Shown in pieces: positions 45,314-55,073 of a stretch of DNA of 64,000 nt. Position 1 is the first letter of the stretch. Every line of letters starts with the position of its first letter. Where the stretch lies: contig NZ_JAHOOZ010000001.1 of NCBI RefSeq assembly GCF_019075875.1, positions 3,100,001 through 3,164,000 of the forward strand, read 5' to 3'. Made by a program: the position numbers and the translations under genes. The notes below the pieces were generated by a model. It searched no databases. It saw only the letters and a program-made list of their open reading frames with translations, and was not told the origin of the DNA. The DNA comes from Novosphingobium sp. G106 (GTDB lineage: Bacteria; Pseudomonadota; Alphaproteobacteria; Sphingomonadales; Sphingomonadaceae).

Positions 45314-46501
45314 TCATGCGGCCGTTTCGAGTTCCACCCCGAAGTGATCTATGTATTCGGCAAAGGCCTCGTGTACTTCGGCCTGGCTCAACCCGTAATC
45401 GCTCAATTGATAGCGGTGTTTTCCATGCTTCCCCTTTCGGTTTTGCGACACATACTCGTTAACCTGCCTCTCCGCCTCACGAGTGAATGAAATACCGGCA
45501 TGGTCATATACGCGGCGAACACTGACTACGGGATCGCGCTCAAGGTCCCTGAAATGCATGTCCAGGAACTTGGTATTCAAGACTTCGTTTTTGCGCGCCT
45601 TTGCAGCGTGAGTAATGCCCGTTGCATACATCTGCATGAACATACGGGCCTCTTGCTGTCCGATATTTTCTACATTGCCACAATAATTGCGGCGCCCTTC
45701 GGTGAGTATGCTGAATACGGATGCCATCACCTTGGATGGATCGCGGTGGTGCTGGACCAGTAGCGCATCGGGATATTCGGCCACCAAGGTATCGACATGA
45801 AGGCTGTGTTCCGGCGCCTTGAGCATCCAGCGACGCCCTTCGGCGCCGATCTGAAGGGCTTGCAGGAATTTCCGGTGCCATTTGTAGGCCTGTGAAAAAT
45901 CACCTCCGGCCGCAATCTGCTCGATATAAGTCGGCACGAACAGGAAGCCCATGAAACCCGTCGAGACAAAACTATACTCGAACGCCAGGAAATCCTCTTC
46001 CGGCAGATCCGCAGCATGAAAATGTGCTGCGGCGATCTCCGGCCGCGTCCAACCTTGGAACTCCAAGTTCTCTTGCATTCTGCGGGTGGACTCCGAATGA
46101 TCGATGGTGGGATCATTTGGCGGTGGGGAGGGCAGATTTAGCTGCCAGTAAGCCGGTGAGACATTGCGAGGATCGAGACTGAGCATTGTATGAAGAAAAG
46201 TTGTTCCCGCGCGCGGAAAACCGAACAGGAACACGGGCTTCTCGATGTTCTGCGCTGCGATCTCCGGTCGGCGCTTGCGATCCTCGACCATCTTGAGGCG
46301 CTGTTCGAGACGCAACATCAGCCATGAGCGAAGCCGCTGGCGGCCGATTTCGGTCAGATCGGCTTCACGTTCGGCAGACTCGACCAGGACAGTAAATGGG
46401 TGCCGAAATTCGTCACCTCCCCAGTCTGAAAGGCCAGTGCTTAGCTCCGCATCATTGATCATCGCATCGGCGGACATTGTTTCGTGAACCAGAGCGCTCA
46501 T
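45314..46501 (-). CDS. sulfotransferase family protein
   Basis: A 395-residue protein with the PAPS-binding P-loop FLFGFPRAGTTFLHTML near residue 95 and a 3'-phosphate-binding-like HHRDPSKVMAS farther on. It would transfer sulfate to a hydroxyl or act on a related substrate. ATG 46501 (MSALVHETMSADAM) is preferred over a longer frame because GAGAGG lies about 8 bases upstream. It sits between the OYE and lipoyl-domain genes with short gaps (38 and 52 bases). Many proteins of this subfamily occur in sphingomonad catabolic islands without known function. Confidence 0.85.
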   Translation of the reverse strand: MSALVHETMSADAMINDAELSTGLSDWGGDEFRHPFTVLVESAEREADLTEIGRQRLRSWLMLRLEQRLKMVEDRKRRPEIAAQNIEKPVFLFGFPRAGTTFLHTMLSLDPRNVSPAYWQLNLPSPPPNDPTIDHSESTRRMQENLEFQGWTRPEIAAAHFHAADLPEEDFLAFEYSFVSTGFMGFLFVPTYIEQIAAGGDFSQAYKWHRKFLQALQIGAEGRRWMLKAPEHSLHVDTLVAEYPDALLVQHHRDPSKVMASVFSILTEGRRNYCGNVENIGQQEARMFMQMYATGITHAAKARKNEVLNTKFLDMHFRDLERDPVVSVRRVYDHAGISFTREAERQVNEYVSQNRKGKHGKHRYQLSDYGLSQAEVHEAFAEYIDHFGVELETAA

Positions 46502-46539
46502 CTTATATTCCTCTCTCAATAGATGCGCTTGCGAGGCAG

Positions 46540-47669
46540 TCATGCTAATTCCGCGAGACAGGCCGGATCGTACGGTTTCAGCGATTCTAGATCGCCGGTC
46601 TTCACCTTGTTCGCCCAATCTGCATTGGCAATGATTGCGCGACCGACACCGACGATGTCGAAATCGCCTCGGTCGAACATCGTCATGAGCTGCTCAAGAT
46701 TCTCCCGGGATACTGCAGCAACATCCTTCACTCGGTCGCCACGCGACTGGAGCGGCAGGTCAAGCGACACGGAACCCACCGTCATCGAAGGTTTCCCCGT
46801 CAACTTCTTTGCCCAGCCTGCTAGATTCTGAGGGCTGCCCTCGAATTCTTCCTGCCAGAAGCGGCGAGTGGAGGCGTCGAAGACGTCGACGCCGGCGTCC
46901 ACGAGGGGCTGCAGATAGGCGGCGAGTTCGGCTGGCGTGCTGGCCAGTCGCGCTTCGTAATCTGGCCCCTTCCACTGCGAGAACCGGAACATGATGACGA
47001 AGCCAGGACTGACGCGCCGCCGCATTTCCGCAACAATTTCCGCGCCGAACCGGACGCGATTGGCTATTCCTCCACCGTATGTATCAGTGCGCAGGTTGGT
47101 GCGCTCCCAGAAGAATTGGTCGATCAGGTAGCCATGCGCGCCGTGAATGTTGACCCCATCAAATCCGGCCCGCTCGGCCATCTCGGCGGCGAGCCCGAAC
47201 GACTCGATGACATCGTCGAAATCCTGAGGCTCCATCGCCCTGCCCGGAAGCTCTTGGGCAGGAAGAAAACCAGATGGTCCGATCGACGGTTCCAACGGAT
47301 TATCGGTACCGGAGGCCTTCCGCCCAAGTCCGGTATGCCAGAGTTGCATGAAGATAGCCGCGCCGGCGCCATGCACCGCGGCTGCGACATCGCGCCAAGC
47401 AAATTCGGCATCTTCGCCGCGAAATATAGGGCTTTCCCGTACCTGCTGCGCGACAACGTGCGGAGGCGCCACGCCTTCGGTAATTATCAGGCCCGCCCCC
47501 CTTCTGCGCGGCGCCGATAATAGTCGGCTACGCCTTTGACCGGGAGCCCGGCCTGCGTGAAATTCCGAGTCATCGGCGACATTGCGATGCGATTTCGCAG
47601 GTGCAGCCGGTTCACTTCAAGAGTCGAGAAGAGCGACGAAAGATCCAGGACCGCCTTATCTGGCATCAT
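46540..47669 (-). CDS. NADH:flavin oxidoreductase (old yellow enzyme family, frameshifted)
   Basis: An FMN-dependent TIM-barrel protein of about 376 residues, paralog of 37447-38604. It starts MMPDKAVLDLSSLFSTLEVNRLHLRNRIAMSPMTRNF. The C6 run 47496-47501 needs one extra base to read YYRRRAEGGAGLIITEGVAPPH. Later motifs are FMQLWHTGLGR, GVNIHGAHGYLIDQFFW, FRFSQWKG and GVGRAIIANADWANKV. ATG 47669 has GAGG 5 bases upstream. It heads the operon with the sulfotransferase and lipoyl-domain genes and diverges from the amidohydrolase at 47889. Confidence 0.86.
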
Positions 47670-47888
47670 CACATCCTCACTAAATGCTCGTGATGGGACC
47701 CGACGCTTGGCGCTACGTCGCGCACCCGCAAAGAGCCCCATCGCGATGGTGTCGCGCGAGTCGATCTTCACCAGATATTGCATCGAGCATCCGCGCGCAT
47801 CATTTTTCGAACGCTGTTCCGTTTTTATTTGAACGGCAACTCCATTTACGGCATATGGAGTCGTACGAAATTACCCGGGAGAATTGAA

Positions 47889-49151
47889 ATGGCCTCGTCC
47901 GCACTCAAAAAAGGTGACCTTACGTCGGTAACCACTTACGATGGCCCGATTTTCGACGGCGACACGCACATTCATGAAATCAACTTCGACTTCATGGAAA
48001 AGCACATGCCCGAGGAGTACAAAAAGGACTGGCTCCTTGCATTGCGCAACGGCCCGGACGGCTATGCGATGTATATCGGCGACCATGTTGTGCCGACCTC
48101 CGTCGGAGAGACTCGCGAAGACGGGCTGATGCCTCCTCCGGGCAAGCTAAAGGAATGGCTCGGTGCGATTTCGACGGGCGACGAGATCGACAGCCGGATT
48201 CGGCCCACACCCGACATGTACCAGCGCGATGCTCGCCTGGCTAAGCTCGATGAATTCGGCGTCGAATCCTCGATGCTTTTCATTGGCCATATCGTCACTG
48301 CTCTGGGCAAGCTGGGCATGATGATCGACGATGAGGGTATGGATCCCAGGGGGGCGTCTGCCGTGCTCCAGGCCTACAATCGCTACCTTCATGAAGAGTG
48401 GACCTTCAATCACCAAGACCGCATCTACACGACCCCGATGCTGGCACTCTGGGATCCCGAATGGGCTTTGCAGGAAGCTAAATGGCTGGTCGCCAACGGC
48501 GTTCGTGTCGTCGTCATGCCCATGGGCCCCGCCCACGGCAAGGCTGCTGCCGATCCCGTCTATGATCCCATCTGGCAAGTCCTGAACGACAACCATGTCG
48601 TCGTGACCTTCCACGTTTCCGAAGCAAACTTCATGCACCCGCTCGTCCGGGCGCACGGAGAGGAGCCCATGCAACCCCGCCGCATGGGCCTTACCGCCTG
48701 GCAGTGGATGTTCACTTACTCGGAAATTCCCGTGATGATGACGATGGCTTCATTCGTCTATCTGAACTTCTTCGAACGCTTCCCCAACATCAAGATGGCG
48801 AGCGTAGAAAACGGCGCCGAGTGGCTTCCGCGGTTCCTCTACAAGATGGACAAGATGCGCGGCATGGCCCGCTCAGGCTATTGGCCGCAAGGCCAGTTGA
48901 AGGAGCGTCCCAGCGCCATCTTCAAGCGTCACTGCTTCGTGGTCGCCTATCCCGAAGACGACGTGAAGCGGATCGTTGAGGAAATCGGGACCGCCGATTG
49001 CCTGCTGATGGGTTCCGACTATCCCCACGCCGAAGGCATCCCGACTCCTCGCGAGTTCGCGGCCGAGGCTCTCGGAGGGCTGAGCGAGGAGGATGTTCGC
49101 AAAATCATGCACGACAACGGGCGGCGACTTCTTCCTAAATCGCTAAGCTGA
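47889..49151 (+). CDS. amidohydrolase-2 family metal hydrolase/decarboxylase
   Basis: A 420-residue protein with the metal-binding DGDTHIHE (His27, His29), VTFHVSEANF and the terminal aspartate in LMGSDYPHAEG. Family members such as ACMSD-like and gamma-resorcylate decarboxylases cleave C-C or hydrolyse ring compounds. The ending DVRKIMHDNGRRLL is the helix whose counterpart remains as a remnant at 31480. GGGAGAA about 5 bases before ATG 47889 fixes the start. It opens the long plus-strand gene run and is followed by a good terminator. Confidence 0.88.
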   Translation: MASSALKKGDLTSVTTYDGPIFDGDTHIHEINFDFMEKHMPEEYKKDWLLALRNGPDGYAMYIGDHVVPTSVGETREDGLMPPPGKLKEWLGAISTGDEIDSRIRPTPDMYQRDARLAKLDEFGVESSMLFIGHIVTALGKLGMMIDDEGMDPRGASAVLQAYNRYLHEEWTFNHQDRIYTTPMLALWDPEWALQEAKWLVANGVRVVVMPMGPAHGKAAADPVYDPIWQVLNDNHVVVTFHVSEANFMHPLVRAHGEEPMQPRRMGLTAWQWMFTYSEIPVMMTMASFVYLNFFERFPNIKMASVENGAEWLPRFLYKMDKMRGMARSGYWPQGQLKERPSAIFKRHCFVVAYPEDDVKRIVEEIGTADCLLMGSDYPHAEGIPTPREFAAEALGGLSEEDVRKIMHDNGRRLLPKSLS

Positions 49152-49158
49152 TTTACTG

Positions 49159-49197
49159 GACCGGCGCCGAAATACCGGCGCCGGTCGAACTCTTTTT
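49159..49197 (+). terminator. intrinsic terminator
   Basis: An 11-bp GC-rich stem (GACCGGCGCCG / CGGCGCCGGTC) with a 6-base loop, followed by GAACTCTTTTTG, right after the amidohydrolase stop. Stem strength and T tract make this a confident rho-independent terminator. It separates this gene from the EthD-like gene at 49431. Confidence 0.8.
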
Positions 49198-49430
49198 GCA
49201 GCCTCGGCGCAAGCTACAACCTGATTTTGCCCGATCGGGAGTGGCCCGGGGCAAACCCGGGCGCAACGGCCATGTCATCGCGATTTCAGGCATTTTTCTA
49301 ATCGGCGCGATCTTACATCGATCGAGCAAAGAGCCCGGGTTTGACCGGGGGTTTACAGAGTTCGGCCTCCCGTCGGCACCGGCGAGAGGGTTGGACCTCG
49401 GGAAAGAACGCCTAAACGGAGGACAGATGG

Positions 49431-50126
49431 ATGCCCGACGATGTCGTCAAGGTAATATATCTGGCCCGCCGTAATCCGGCGATGAGCGCGGGCGAATTTC
49501 CCGACCGATGGCGCCAGCACGCGATATTGGGTGGAACACTTCCGTCCCTACGCGGCAGCTTTGTTCAGGTCGCCCAGTGCTTGAATATTTATGATCGCAA
49601 GATCGTCGGGCGGGCGTCCTTGGACTATGATGGCGTTAATCTCCTGACCGTGATCGACCGCAGTGCAGCACTACGGCTGAATCAAGACCCAGCAGTGTTC
49701 GACATCATGCTTCCGGACGAACTCCAGACCTTCTCGACTTACGTCCGGCACTTTTCGCTGCAATGCCGTGAACAGGTTCTGCGCGCTGGCCCGATGCTCG
49801 GCCATTGCCTCATCACGTTCCTGAGGCGAGCCCGGAACGTCGCGCCCGATGTGTTCGAGCGGCAGTTGACCACGCACCTCGGTGCAATGGTTTCGACCGC
49901 AAACCGCACCGTTTTCAATCGCGTCGAAGACCGAATGCCCGGATACGATTTCGACGCGATCACGGAAAGCTGGTTCGCGAGCGCAGAGGAGGCCGCATCC
50001 GCTACCAAATCGCCGGAATACAAGGACCATCTGCGCAGCCGTGAGATAGTCTGCGACGAGGGCTTCAGCATCGTGATGATGACCCGATTAAATCATAGCT
50101 GGCCCGCTTTGGCCGAATCAACCTGA
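49431..50126 (+). CDS. EthD-domain protein, two repeats
   Basis: A 231-residue protein starting MPDDVVKVIYLARRNPAMSAGEFPDRWRQHAILGG, a textbook EthD/dimeric alpha-beta barrel opening with the FxxxWxxHA pattern. A second similar unit follows (GHCLITFLRRARNVAPDVFERQLTTHLGAMV). GGAGG about 10 bases before the ATG is a strong ribosome site. It precedes an SDR gene on the same strand. A role as accessory or isomerase-like protein is possible, but no reaction can be assigned. Confidence 0.82.
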   Translation: MPDDVVKVIYLARRNPAMSAGEFPDRWRQHAILGGTLPSLRGSFVQVAQCLNIYDRKIVGRASLDYDGVNLLTVIDRSAALRLNQDPAVFDIMLPDELQTFSTYVRHFSLQCREQVLRAGPMLGHCLITFLRRARNVAPDVFERQLTTHLGAMVSTANRTVFNRVEDRMPGYDFDAITESWFASAEEAASATKSPEYKDHLRSREIVCDEGFSIVMMTRLNHSWPALAEST

Positions 50127-50245
50127 CCCAGCGAGTAGCCGGCAAAGGGACCGGCAGGAACGTACGCCGCGGGTCGGACGACACCGCAGCATATCCCGCT
50201 ACGCGAATCTCCGTCCTCGATTTCCAGAATAAGTGGAAGAATATC

Positions 50246-51038
50246 ATGAAGCGCTTCGAAAATATGGTGGCGATTGTCGTCGGTGCGGCCGACAACATGG
50301 GACGCTCAGCTGCCCGCATCCTTGCCGAAGGCGGGGCGAAGGTGGCGGTCACCTATTACAGCAACGCCGCCGGCGTTGAGGATACCGTCAAGGCAGTTGA
50401 GCAGGCGGGGGGGCGAGGTCCTCGCCATCAAGCTCGACCATTCCGAAGAAGATCAGGTCGTCAAGATGGTCGACCAGGTCATCCAGCGGTTCGGCAAGAT
50501 CAACATTGTCCTGAACTTCGCGGCCATGATCGCGGGCGAATTTATCGCAAAAGACGGCGACATCGTAAACATGGACGCCGACTATTGGGACCAGAACCTC
50601 AAGTTCAATCTGAAGGGCCCCATGCTGGTGTGCAAGCACACGATACCGCACATGATCAAGGCGGGCCAAGGTGCAATCGTGAACACGGGATCCGGTGTCG
50701 TGTTTCGCGGCGACAGCGTCCGCAATGCCTACTCGGCCGCCAAGATCGGCCTGCACAGCGTAACGATGGATATCGCTGCGAGCTACGGGAAGCACAACAT
50801 CCGCTGCAATCTGGTCTCGCCGGGCCTGGTCCTAACCAAGGCAGTTCGCGAAGGTTGCTCGGAAGAACTGATCGAAAAGCTTGGAAAGGAGAACCTGGTG
50901 CCTTTTATAGGCGAACCGGATGATCTCGCGAACGTGGCCTGCTTCCTGGCGTCCAACGAAGCGCGCTATATCACGGGCCAGATCCTTGCGGTGGATGGTG
51001 GTCTCCACGTCCACCAGTGCGTCATGGGTCAGCAATAA
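50246..51038 (+). CDS. SDR family oxidoreductase (frameshifted)
   Basis: An SDR of about 264 residues. It starts MKRFENMVAIVVGAADNMGRSAARILAEGG. The G7 run 50407-50413 needs one base fewer, giving AVEQAGGEVLAIKLDHSEED. Then come NFAAMIAGE, GSGVVFRGDSVRNAYSAAKIG with the catalytic YxxxK, and TGQILAVDGGLHVHQ. The glycine motif (GAADNMG) is of the divergent type. The region after the stop has a small hairpin near 51049-51067. Confidence 0.87.
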
Positions 51039-51253
51039 GGTGAGCGGACGGCGCGGCACTTGCGCCGCCCTTCTCGGTCCGGTTCGTTTCGGGCAATCCT
51101 CCGGGCGCTATTCGGGGCCGCTCGGCGATGACAGATTCGCCCTGCAGCCAGCTCCCGGCGAACCCATCGCGGATGCGAACCCGTTCCGGAAGCGGATCGC
51201 TTTCCACCGTCAGAAGGCGCCTTGCGAGGCCCGCGAATGTTGCCGAGAGTGGC

Positions 51254-51270
51254 ATGCAGCAGTTGCTAAC
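51254..51270. promoter_or_regulatory. putative operator, type B
   Basis: TGCAGCA-GT-TGCTAAC in the 296-base region between the SDR and the LLM oxidoreductase gene, 65 bases before the latter. The right half is identical to the copy at 35342. Confidence 0.4.
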
Positions 51271-51334
51271 TTATGCATGACCGCTGAGCCAACTCGATCT
51301 CGATGAGATCGGACAACGAAGTTGGAGCGAACCG

Positions 51335-52366
51335 ATGAAACTGGCTTTGGGACTGGGATATTCAGGTGCGCGCATGGCTCTGCCGGTGGACCTGGTGATC
51401 CGTGCGGAGCGGCTGGGATTCGACTCGGTCTGGGCATCGGAGACGTATGGCAGCGATGCGATCACGCCGCTGGCCTACCTTGCGGCCAAGACACATCGGA
51501 TCCGGCTTGGCACCGGGATTGCCCAGCTTGCCGCGCGTACGCCGGCCAACCTCGCGATGTGCGCGCAAACGATCGACGCGCTGGCAGGTGCCGGCCGGAT
51601 GATCATCGGCCTCGGCATGTCCGGGCCGCAGATCGTGGAGGGCTGGTACGGCATGCCGTGGGGCAAGCCGAATTATCGGATGCGCGATTACGTGGCGATA
51701 ATGCGGGCGATTTGGGGACGAGAGGGACCGGTTTCGCACCAAGGCAAGGAAATCAGCCTGCCTTATATGGGGCCTGGCAGTTCGGGACTTGGCAAGCCGC
51801 TCAAGAGCATCCTCCATGGCAACCCGAACATCCCGGTTTATCTCGGCACTCAGACCCCGCTGAACATCCGAATGACCGCCGAAGTCGCCGATGGCTGGCT
51901 GCCGATGGGATTCGTCCCAAGCGATATGCCGCGCTATCGTCCGCTTCTGGAAGAAGGCCTCGCCCGCCGCAAGGATGGCAAGGCGATGGCCGACTTCGAC
52001 ATTCACGGATCGGTCGGCGTGCGGATCACCGACGACGTCGCTGCCGCGCTGAAGGAGCTGAAACCGGGCGTAGCGCTCTACGTCGGCGGTATGGGCGCGC
52101 AGGAGAAGAATTTCCATCGCGAGGCGATGATCGAGCGGGGCTATCCCGAGGCCGCAATGCGGATTCAGGAACTCTTCCTGTCGGGCCGCAAAGAAGAAGC
52201 TGCCGACGCCGTGCCTGACGAATATGTCGACATGTCGGCGCTGGTGGGCCCGCCCGATCGCATTCGCGAACGGTGGAAGGCGTGGGCCGACAGCGGCCTG
52301 ACGGCCCTCACGCTGAACCGGGCAAACGAGGACGTCGTCGAACTGATCGCCAAAATCGCGTTGTGA
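51335..52366 (+). CDS. LLM-class (luciferase-like) flavin-dependent oxidoreductase
   Basis: A 343-residue TIM-barrel protein starting MKLALGLGYSGARMALPVDLVIRAERLGFDSVWASE. It has GTGIAQLAARTPANLAMCAQTIDALAGAGRMIIGLGMSGPQIVEGWYG, typical of F420- or FMN-dependent luciferase-like oxidoreductases. GGAG lies about 7 bases before the ATG. It is followed closely by an enoyl-CoA hydratase and a CoA ligase, and the three likely form one transcript. It may carry out a monooxygenation or a dehydrogenation; cofactor choice cannot be read from sequence alone. Confidence 0.9.
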   Translation: MKLALGLGYSGARMALPVDLVIRAERLGFDSVWASETYGSDAITPLAYLAAKTHRIRLGTGIAQLAARTPANLAMCAQTIDALAGAGRMIIGLGMSGPQIVEGWYGMPWGKPNYRMRDYVAIMRAIWGREGPVSHQGKEISLPYMGPGSSGLGKPLKSILHGNPNIPVYLGTQTPLNIRMTAEVADGWLPMGFVPSDMPRYRPLLEEGLARRKDGKAMADFDIHGSVGVRITDDVAAALKELKPGVALYVGGMGAQEKNFHREAMIERGYPEAAMRIQELFLSGRKEEAADAVPDEYVDMSALVGPPDRIRERWKAWADSGLTALTLNRANEDVVELIAKIAL

Positions 52367-52399
52367 GCGGTTGTGTGAATGATTGATTGAGAGGATCGC

Positions 52400-53194
52400 A
52401 TGGAAGAAACGGATATCCTTGTCGACCGTCAAGGCCATGTGGCGATCGTGACGTTGAACCGCCCACAGGCTATGAACGCCGTCACAATTCCGATGTGCGA
52501 CCGGCTGACGGAAGCTTGCAACGAACTCAACGACGACCACGACGTGCGAGCGATCGTGCTCACCGGTGCGGGCGAACGCGCGTTCAGCTCGGGCCTCGAT
52601 CTGAAGGCCAATAACCTGTCCGACCCGAAGCGGCGCACGCCCTATCGGATGCTCCATTTTGATGACCATGCGGTGGCGCGGCTGCGCCGCCTGGCCAAGC
52701 CGGTGATCGTCGCAGTCAACGGGGTCGCGGTGGGTGCGGGGCTCGGATTCGCTATCGCCGGCGACATCCGCATCGCCTCTGAGACCGCGCGGTTCTCGGC
52801 GATCTTCTCCAAGGTAGGGATGCCTCCGCAAGACGCGGTCGCTGCATTCCTTCCGCAGATCGTCGGCCTGCCAAGAGCGCTCGAGATGATCTTAACGGCG
52901 CGAATGGTTGGTGCGGCGGAAGCCCTCGAGATCGGCCTTGTCACCGAGCTTGTTCCCGCTGACCGGTTGATGGAGCGGGCCCTTGAGATTGCAGCGACGA
53001 TTGCCAAGGGGCCACCGCTCGCGATCGCCATGGCCAAGCAGGTGGTCTACCGCAGCCTGCACAAATCGGTCGACGACCAGCTGGCGCTACAGAATCTCGG
53101 CACGTTCATCAACTCGGCCTACGCGAAGCACGACATCGACGAAGCCGTGGCTGCCTTCTCGGAAAAACGCGATGCGGAGTTCACCGGGCCATGA
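52400..53194 (+). CDS. enoyl-CoA hydratase/isomerase family protein
   Basis: A 264-residue crotonase-fold protein with ERAFSSGLDLKANN and NGVAVGAGLGFAIAGDIRIASETARFSAIF (oxyanion hole regions). The SKVGMPPQDAVAAFLPQIVG segment has Pro-Gln where a catalytic glutamate is often found, so hydratase activity is not certain. GAGAGGAT stands just before ATG 52400. The stop overlaps the start of the CoA ligase gene (ATGA). Confidence 0.9.
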   Translation: MEETDILVDRQGHVAIVTLNRPQAMNAVTIPMCDRLTEACNELNDDHDVRAIVLTGAGERAFSSGLDLKANNLSDPKRRTPYRMLHFDDHAVARLRRLAKPVIVAVNGVAVGAGLGFAIAGDIRIASETARFSAIFSKVGMPPQDAVAAFLPQIVGLPRALEMILTARMVGAAEALEIGLVTELVPADRLMERALEIAATIAKGPPLAIAMAKQVVYRSLHKSVDDQLALQNLGTFINSAYAKHDIDEAVAAFSEKRDAEFTGP

Positions 53195-54969
53195 GCCGTT
53201 CAGCACCGATATCGGCAGCGCAAGTGCGGCTCCCTTTTCGCCCGCGGCAACCGCAGATGGCAAGGACTGACGACGGTTCCCTTCTGGTTTGGGATGACAT
53301 TCCACTCGCACCTATCGAGCAATCGTTGGCGCATATTTTCGCGTCTCGCGCCGCTGAAGTGCCTGAACGTATCCTGGTGGCTAAGCGAGGCGAAGACGGC
53401 GGCGACTGGGTTACCATCTCCTATGGCGAGATGTTCACCCGCGCGCGCAGGATCGCCGGCGGGCTGGAGCAGCGCGGCTTCGTCTCGGGCGACCGCCTCC
53501 TCTGCCTGTCGGGAGAGACGATCGATCACCTGGCCTTTTTGCTCGGTGCGATGCTGGCAGGCCTGGTCACCGTGCCGATTTCCGTCCGCTATTCCACCGC
53601 GTCAGACTGGAGCCGTCTCAACCATGTGATCGAACTCATTCGGCCTCAGCTGGTCTTTGCCGATGACTCGCCGGCGTTTCGTGCGGCATTGGACCATTGT
53701 GCGCTGGCGGGGTACGAGGTTCTGGATAGCGGTCCGCAGGGTCTGGCAGCGCTGGAAGCGACCGCCAGGCCAATCGACATCGACAAGGCGCTGGCTGCGA
53801 TCGGCCCGGAAACCGTCTTTCGCATCTTGCTCACGTCTGGCTCCACCGCCATGCCCAAGGGTGCGCTCCAGACGCATGGCATGAGCTGCGCCAGCCTCGC
53901 GTTCGAAGCCTCTTTGTCGACCGGAGCGGCTGGCCTTCGAGCGCCCGAGAACGAGCTGTCATGGCTTCCCTGGTCGCACGTCGGGGGCAGTATTACGGTG
54001 TTCAACAACGTTCTCTACGCCGGACGCTCGCTTTATCTCGACGATGGAAAGCCCCTGCAGGGCCACTTCGCCGAAACGGTACGCAACCTCAAAGAACTGA
54101 TGCCGCATGAATTCAGCTCGCCGCCTGCCGGACTTGTTATGCTCGTGCCGGAACTGGAGGCGGATGCCGAATTCTGTAACCGGTTTCTGAGCGGTCTTCA
54201 CTATACCAAGTCCGGGGCGGCGGCGTTGCCAGACGCCGTCAGCCGTCGGTTCCAGGCATTGGCCATCGATGCCACCGGCCATGAGATTCCGGTGCTCTCG
54301 GGTTACGGCACCACCGAGACACATGGCGTCATTTCCCTCACTTGGCCATGTAATGAGGCCAACGCTCTTGGCTTGCCGAAGCCAGGCGTTCTTCTCAAGC
54401 TTGTGCCGGAAGACGATCGCTACGAAATCCGCATCCGGTGCGATTCCGTTACCCCGGGATATTTTGACGCACCGGAAGCAACTTCCGAGGCCTTCGACGA
54501 GGAGGGTTTCTTTCTCACGGGCGATATGGCCCGGTTCGACCCGGAAAAACCTGAGAACGGTCTCTATTTTGCCGGCCGCAGTGGCGAGAACTTCAAGATG
54601 GCTACGGGAACCTGGGTCTTGGCCGGCCAGCTGCGTATGGCACTCCTCGATACGCTTGAGGGACTGATCAACGAATGCCTTGTCGTTGGCGAAGGGCAGG
54701 AGGAACTGGGCCTCATTATCTGGGGGGACCAAGCCCGAAAGGATGAAGTCGAGCAGCGGATGAGAGCTTTCAACCAGGCCTCGGCCGGCGCGTCGCAGCG
54801 TATCGCGCGTCTCGTTTTTTCAGAATTGCCGATCGACGACGACCGGTTCGAGCGTACCGAGAAGGGCAGCTTGAACCGTAATCGCATCCTGGCAACGCGC
54901 GAAGAGGAACTTCGGCACCTCTTCCGAACAGCGGCCTCGACAGATGATCGGGTACTTTTGCTCCGATGA
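53191..54969 (+). CDS. feruloyl-CoA-synthase-like acyl-CoA ligase
   Basis: A 592-residue ANL ligase. The P-loop LLTSGSTAMPKGALQTHGM is near residue 215, then LSWLPWSHVGGSITVFNNVLY, LSGYGTTETHGV, FFLTGDMARF and YFAGRSGENFKMATGTWV. The SGENFKMxxGxWV hinge and overall length match feruloyl-CoA synthases rather than ordinary fatty acyl ligases, suggesting an aromatic or cyclic acid. The C-terminus has GSLNRNRIL with a lysine just before. The gene overlaps the enoyl-CoA hydratase by ATGA; feruloyl-CoA synthases are often paired with such hydratase/lyases. Confidence 0.87.
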   Translation: MSRSAPISAAQVRLPFRPRQPQMARTDDGSLLVWDDIPLAPIEQSLAHIFASRAAEVPERILVAKRGEDGGDWVTISYGEMFTRARRIAGGLEQRGFVSGDRLLCLSGETIDHLAFLLGAMLAGLVTVPISVRYSTASDWSRLNHVIELIRPQLVFADDSPAFRAALDHCALAGYEVLDSGPQGLAALEATARPIDIDKALAAIGPETVFRILLTSGSTAMPKGALQTHGMSCASLAFEASLSTGAAGLRAPENELSWLPWSHVGGSITVFNNVLYAGRSLYLDDGKPLQGHFAETVRNLKELMPHEFSSPPAGLVMLVPELEADAEFCNRFLSGLHYTKSGAAALPDAVSRRFQALAIDATGHEIPVLSGYGTTETHGVISLTWPCNEANALGLPKPGVLLKLVPEDDRYEIRIRCDSVTPGYFDAPEATSEAFDEEGFFLTGDMARFDPEKPENGLYFAGRSGENFKMATGTWVLAGQLRMALLDTLEGLINECLVVGEGQEELGLIIWGDQARKDEVEQRMRAFNQASAGASQRIARLVFSELPIDDDRFERTEKGSLNRNRILATREEELRHLFRTAASTDDRVLLLR

Positions 54970-55073
54970 AAGACCAACTCGACCAAGCTGCGTGTGGGCC
55001 GGCAGCCAACGAGCGACAAAGTCGTGCGAGCAAAATGAGTCTGCGATCGCCTTTCGACGCAAAGGAGCATCGA

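Noticed and set aside
51022..51255. A 77-codon minus-strand open frame upstream of the LLM gene
   Set aside because: No motif and no ribosome site, and it would start inside the probable promoter region of the LLM gene.
19642..52366. Bioluminescence locus, since LuxC-, LuxE-, LuxR-like and luciferase-like (LLM) genes are all present
   Set aside because: The LLM gene is 29 kb away in a different operon and resembles single-subunit oxidoreductases, LuxD is missing, and the LuxR-type proteins have an unrelated N-terminal domain. Shared family names do not make a lux operon.
51362..52831. A 489-codon open frame on the minus strand
   Set aside because: It is antisense to the LLM oxidoreductase and enoyl-CoA hydratase genes, whose motifs are unambiguous.
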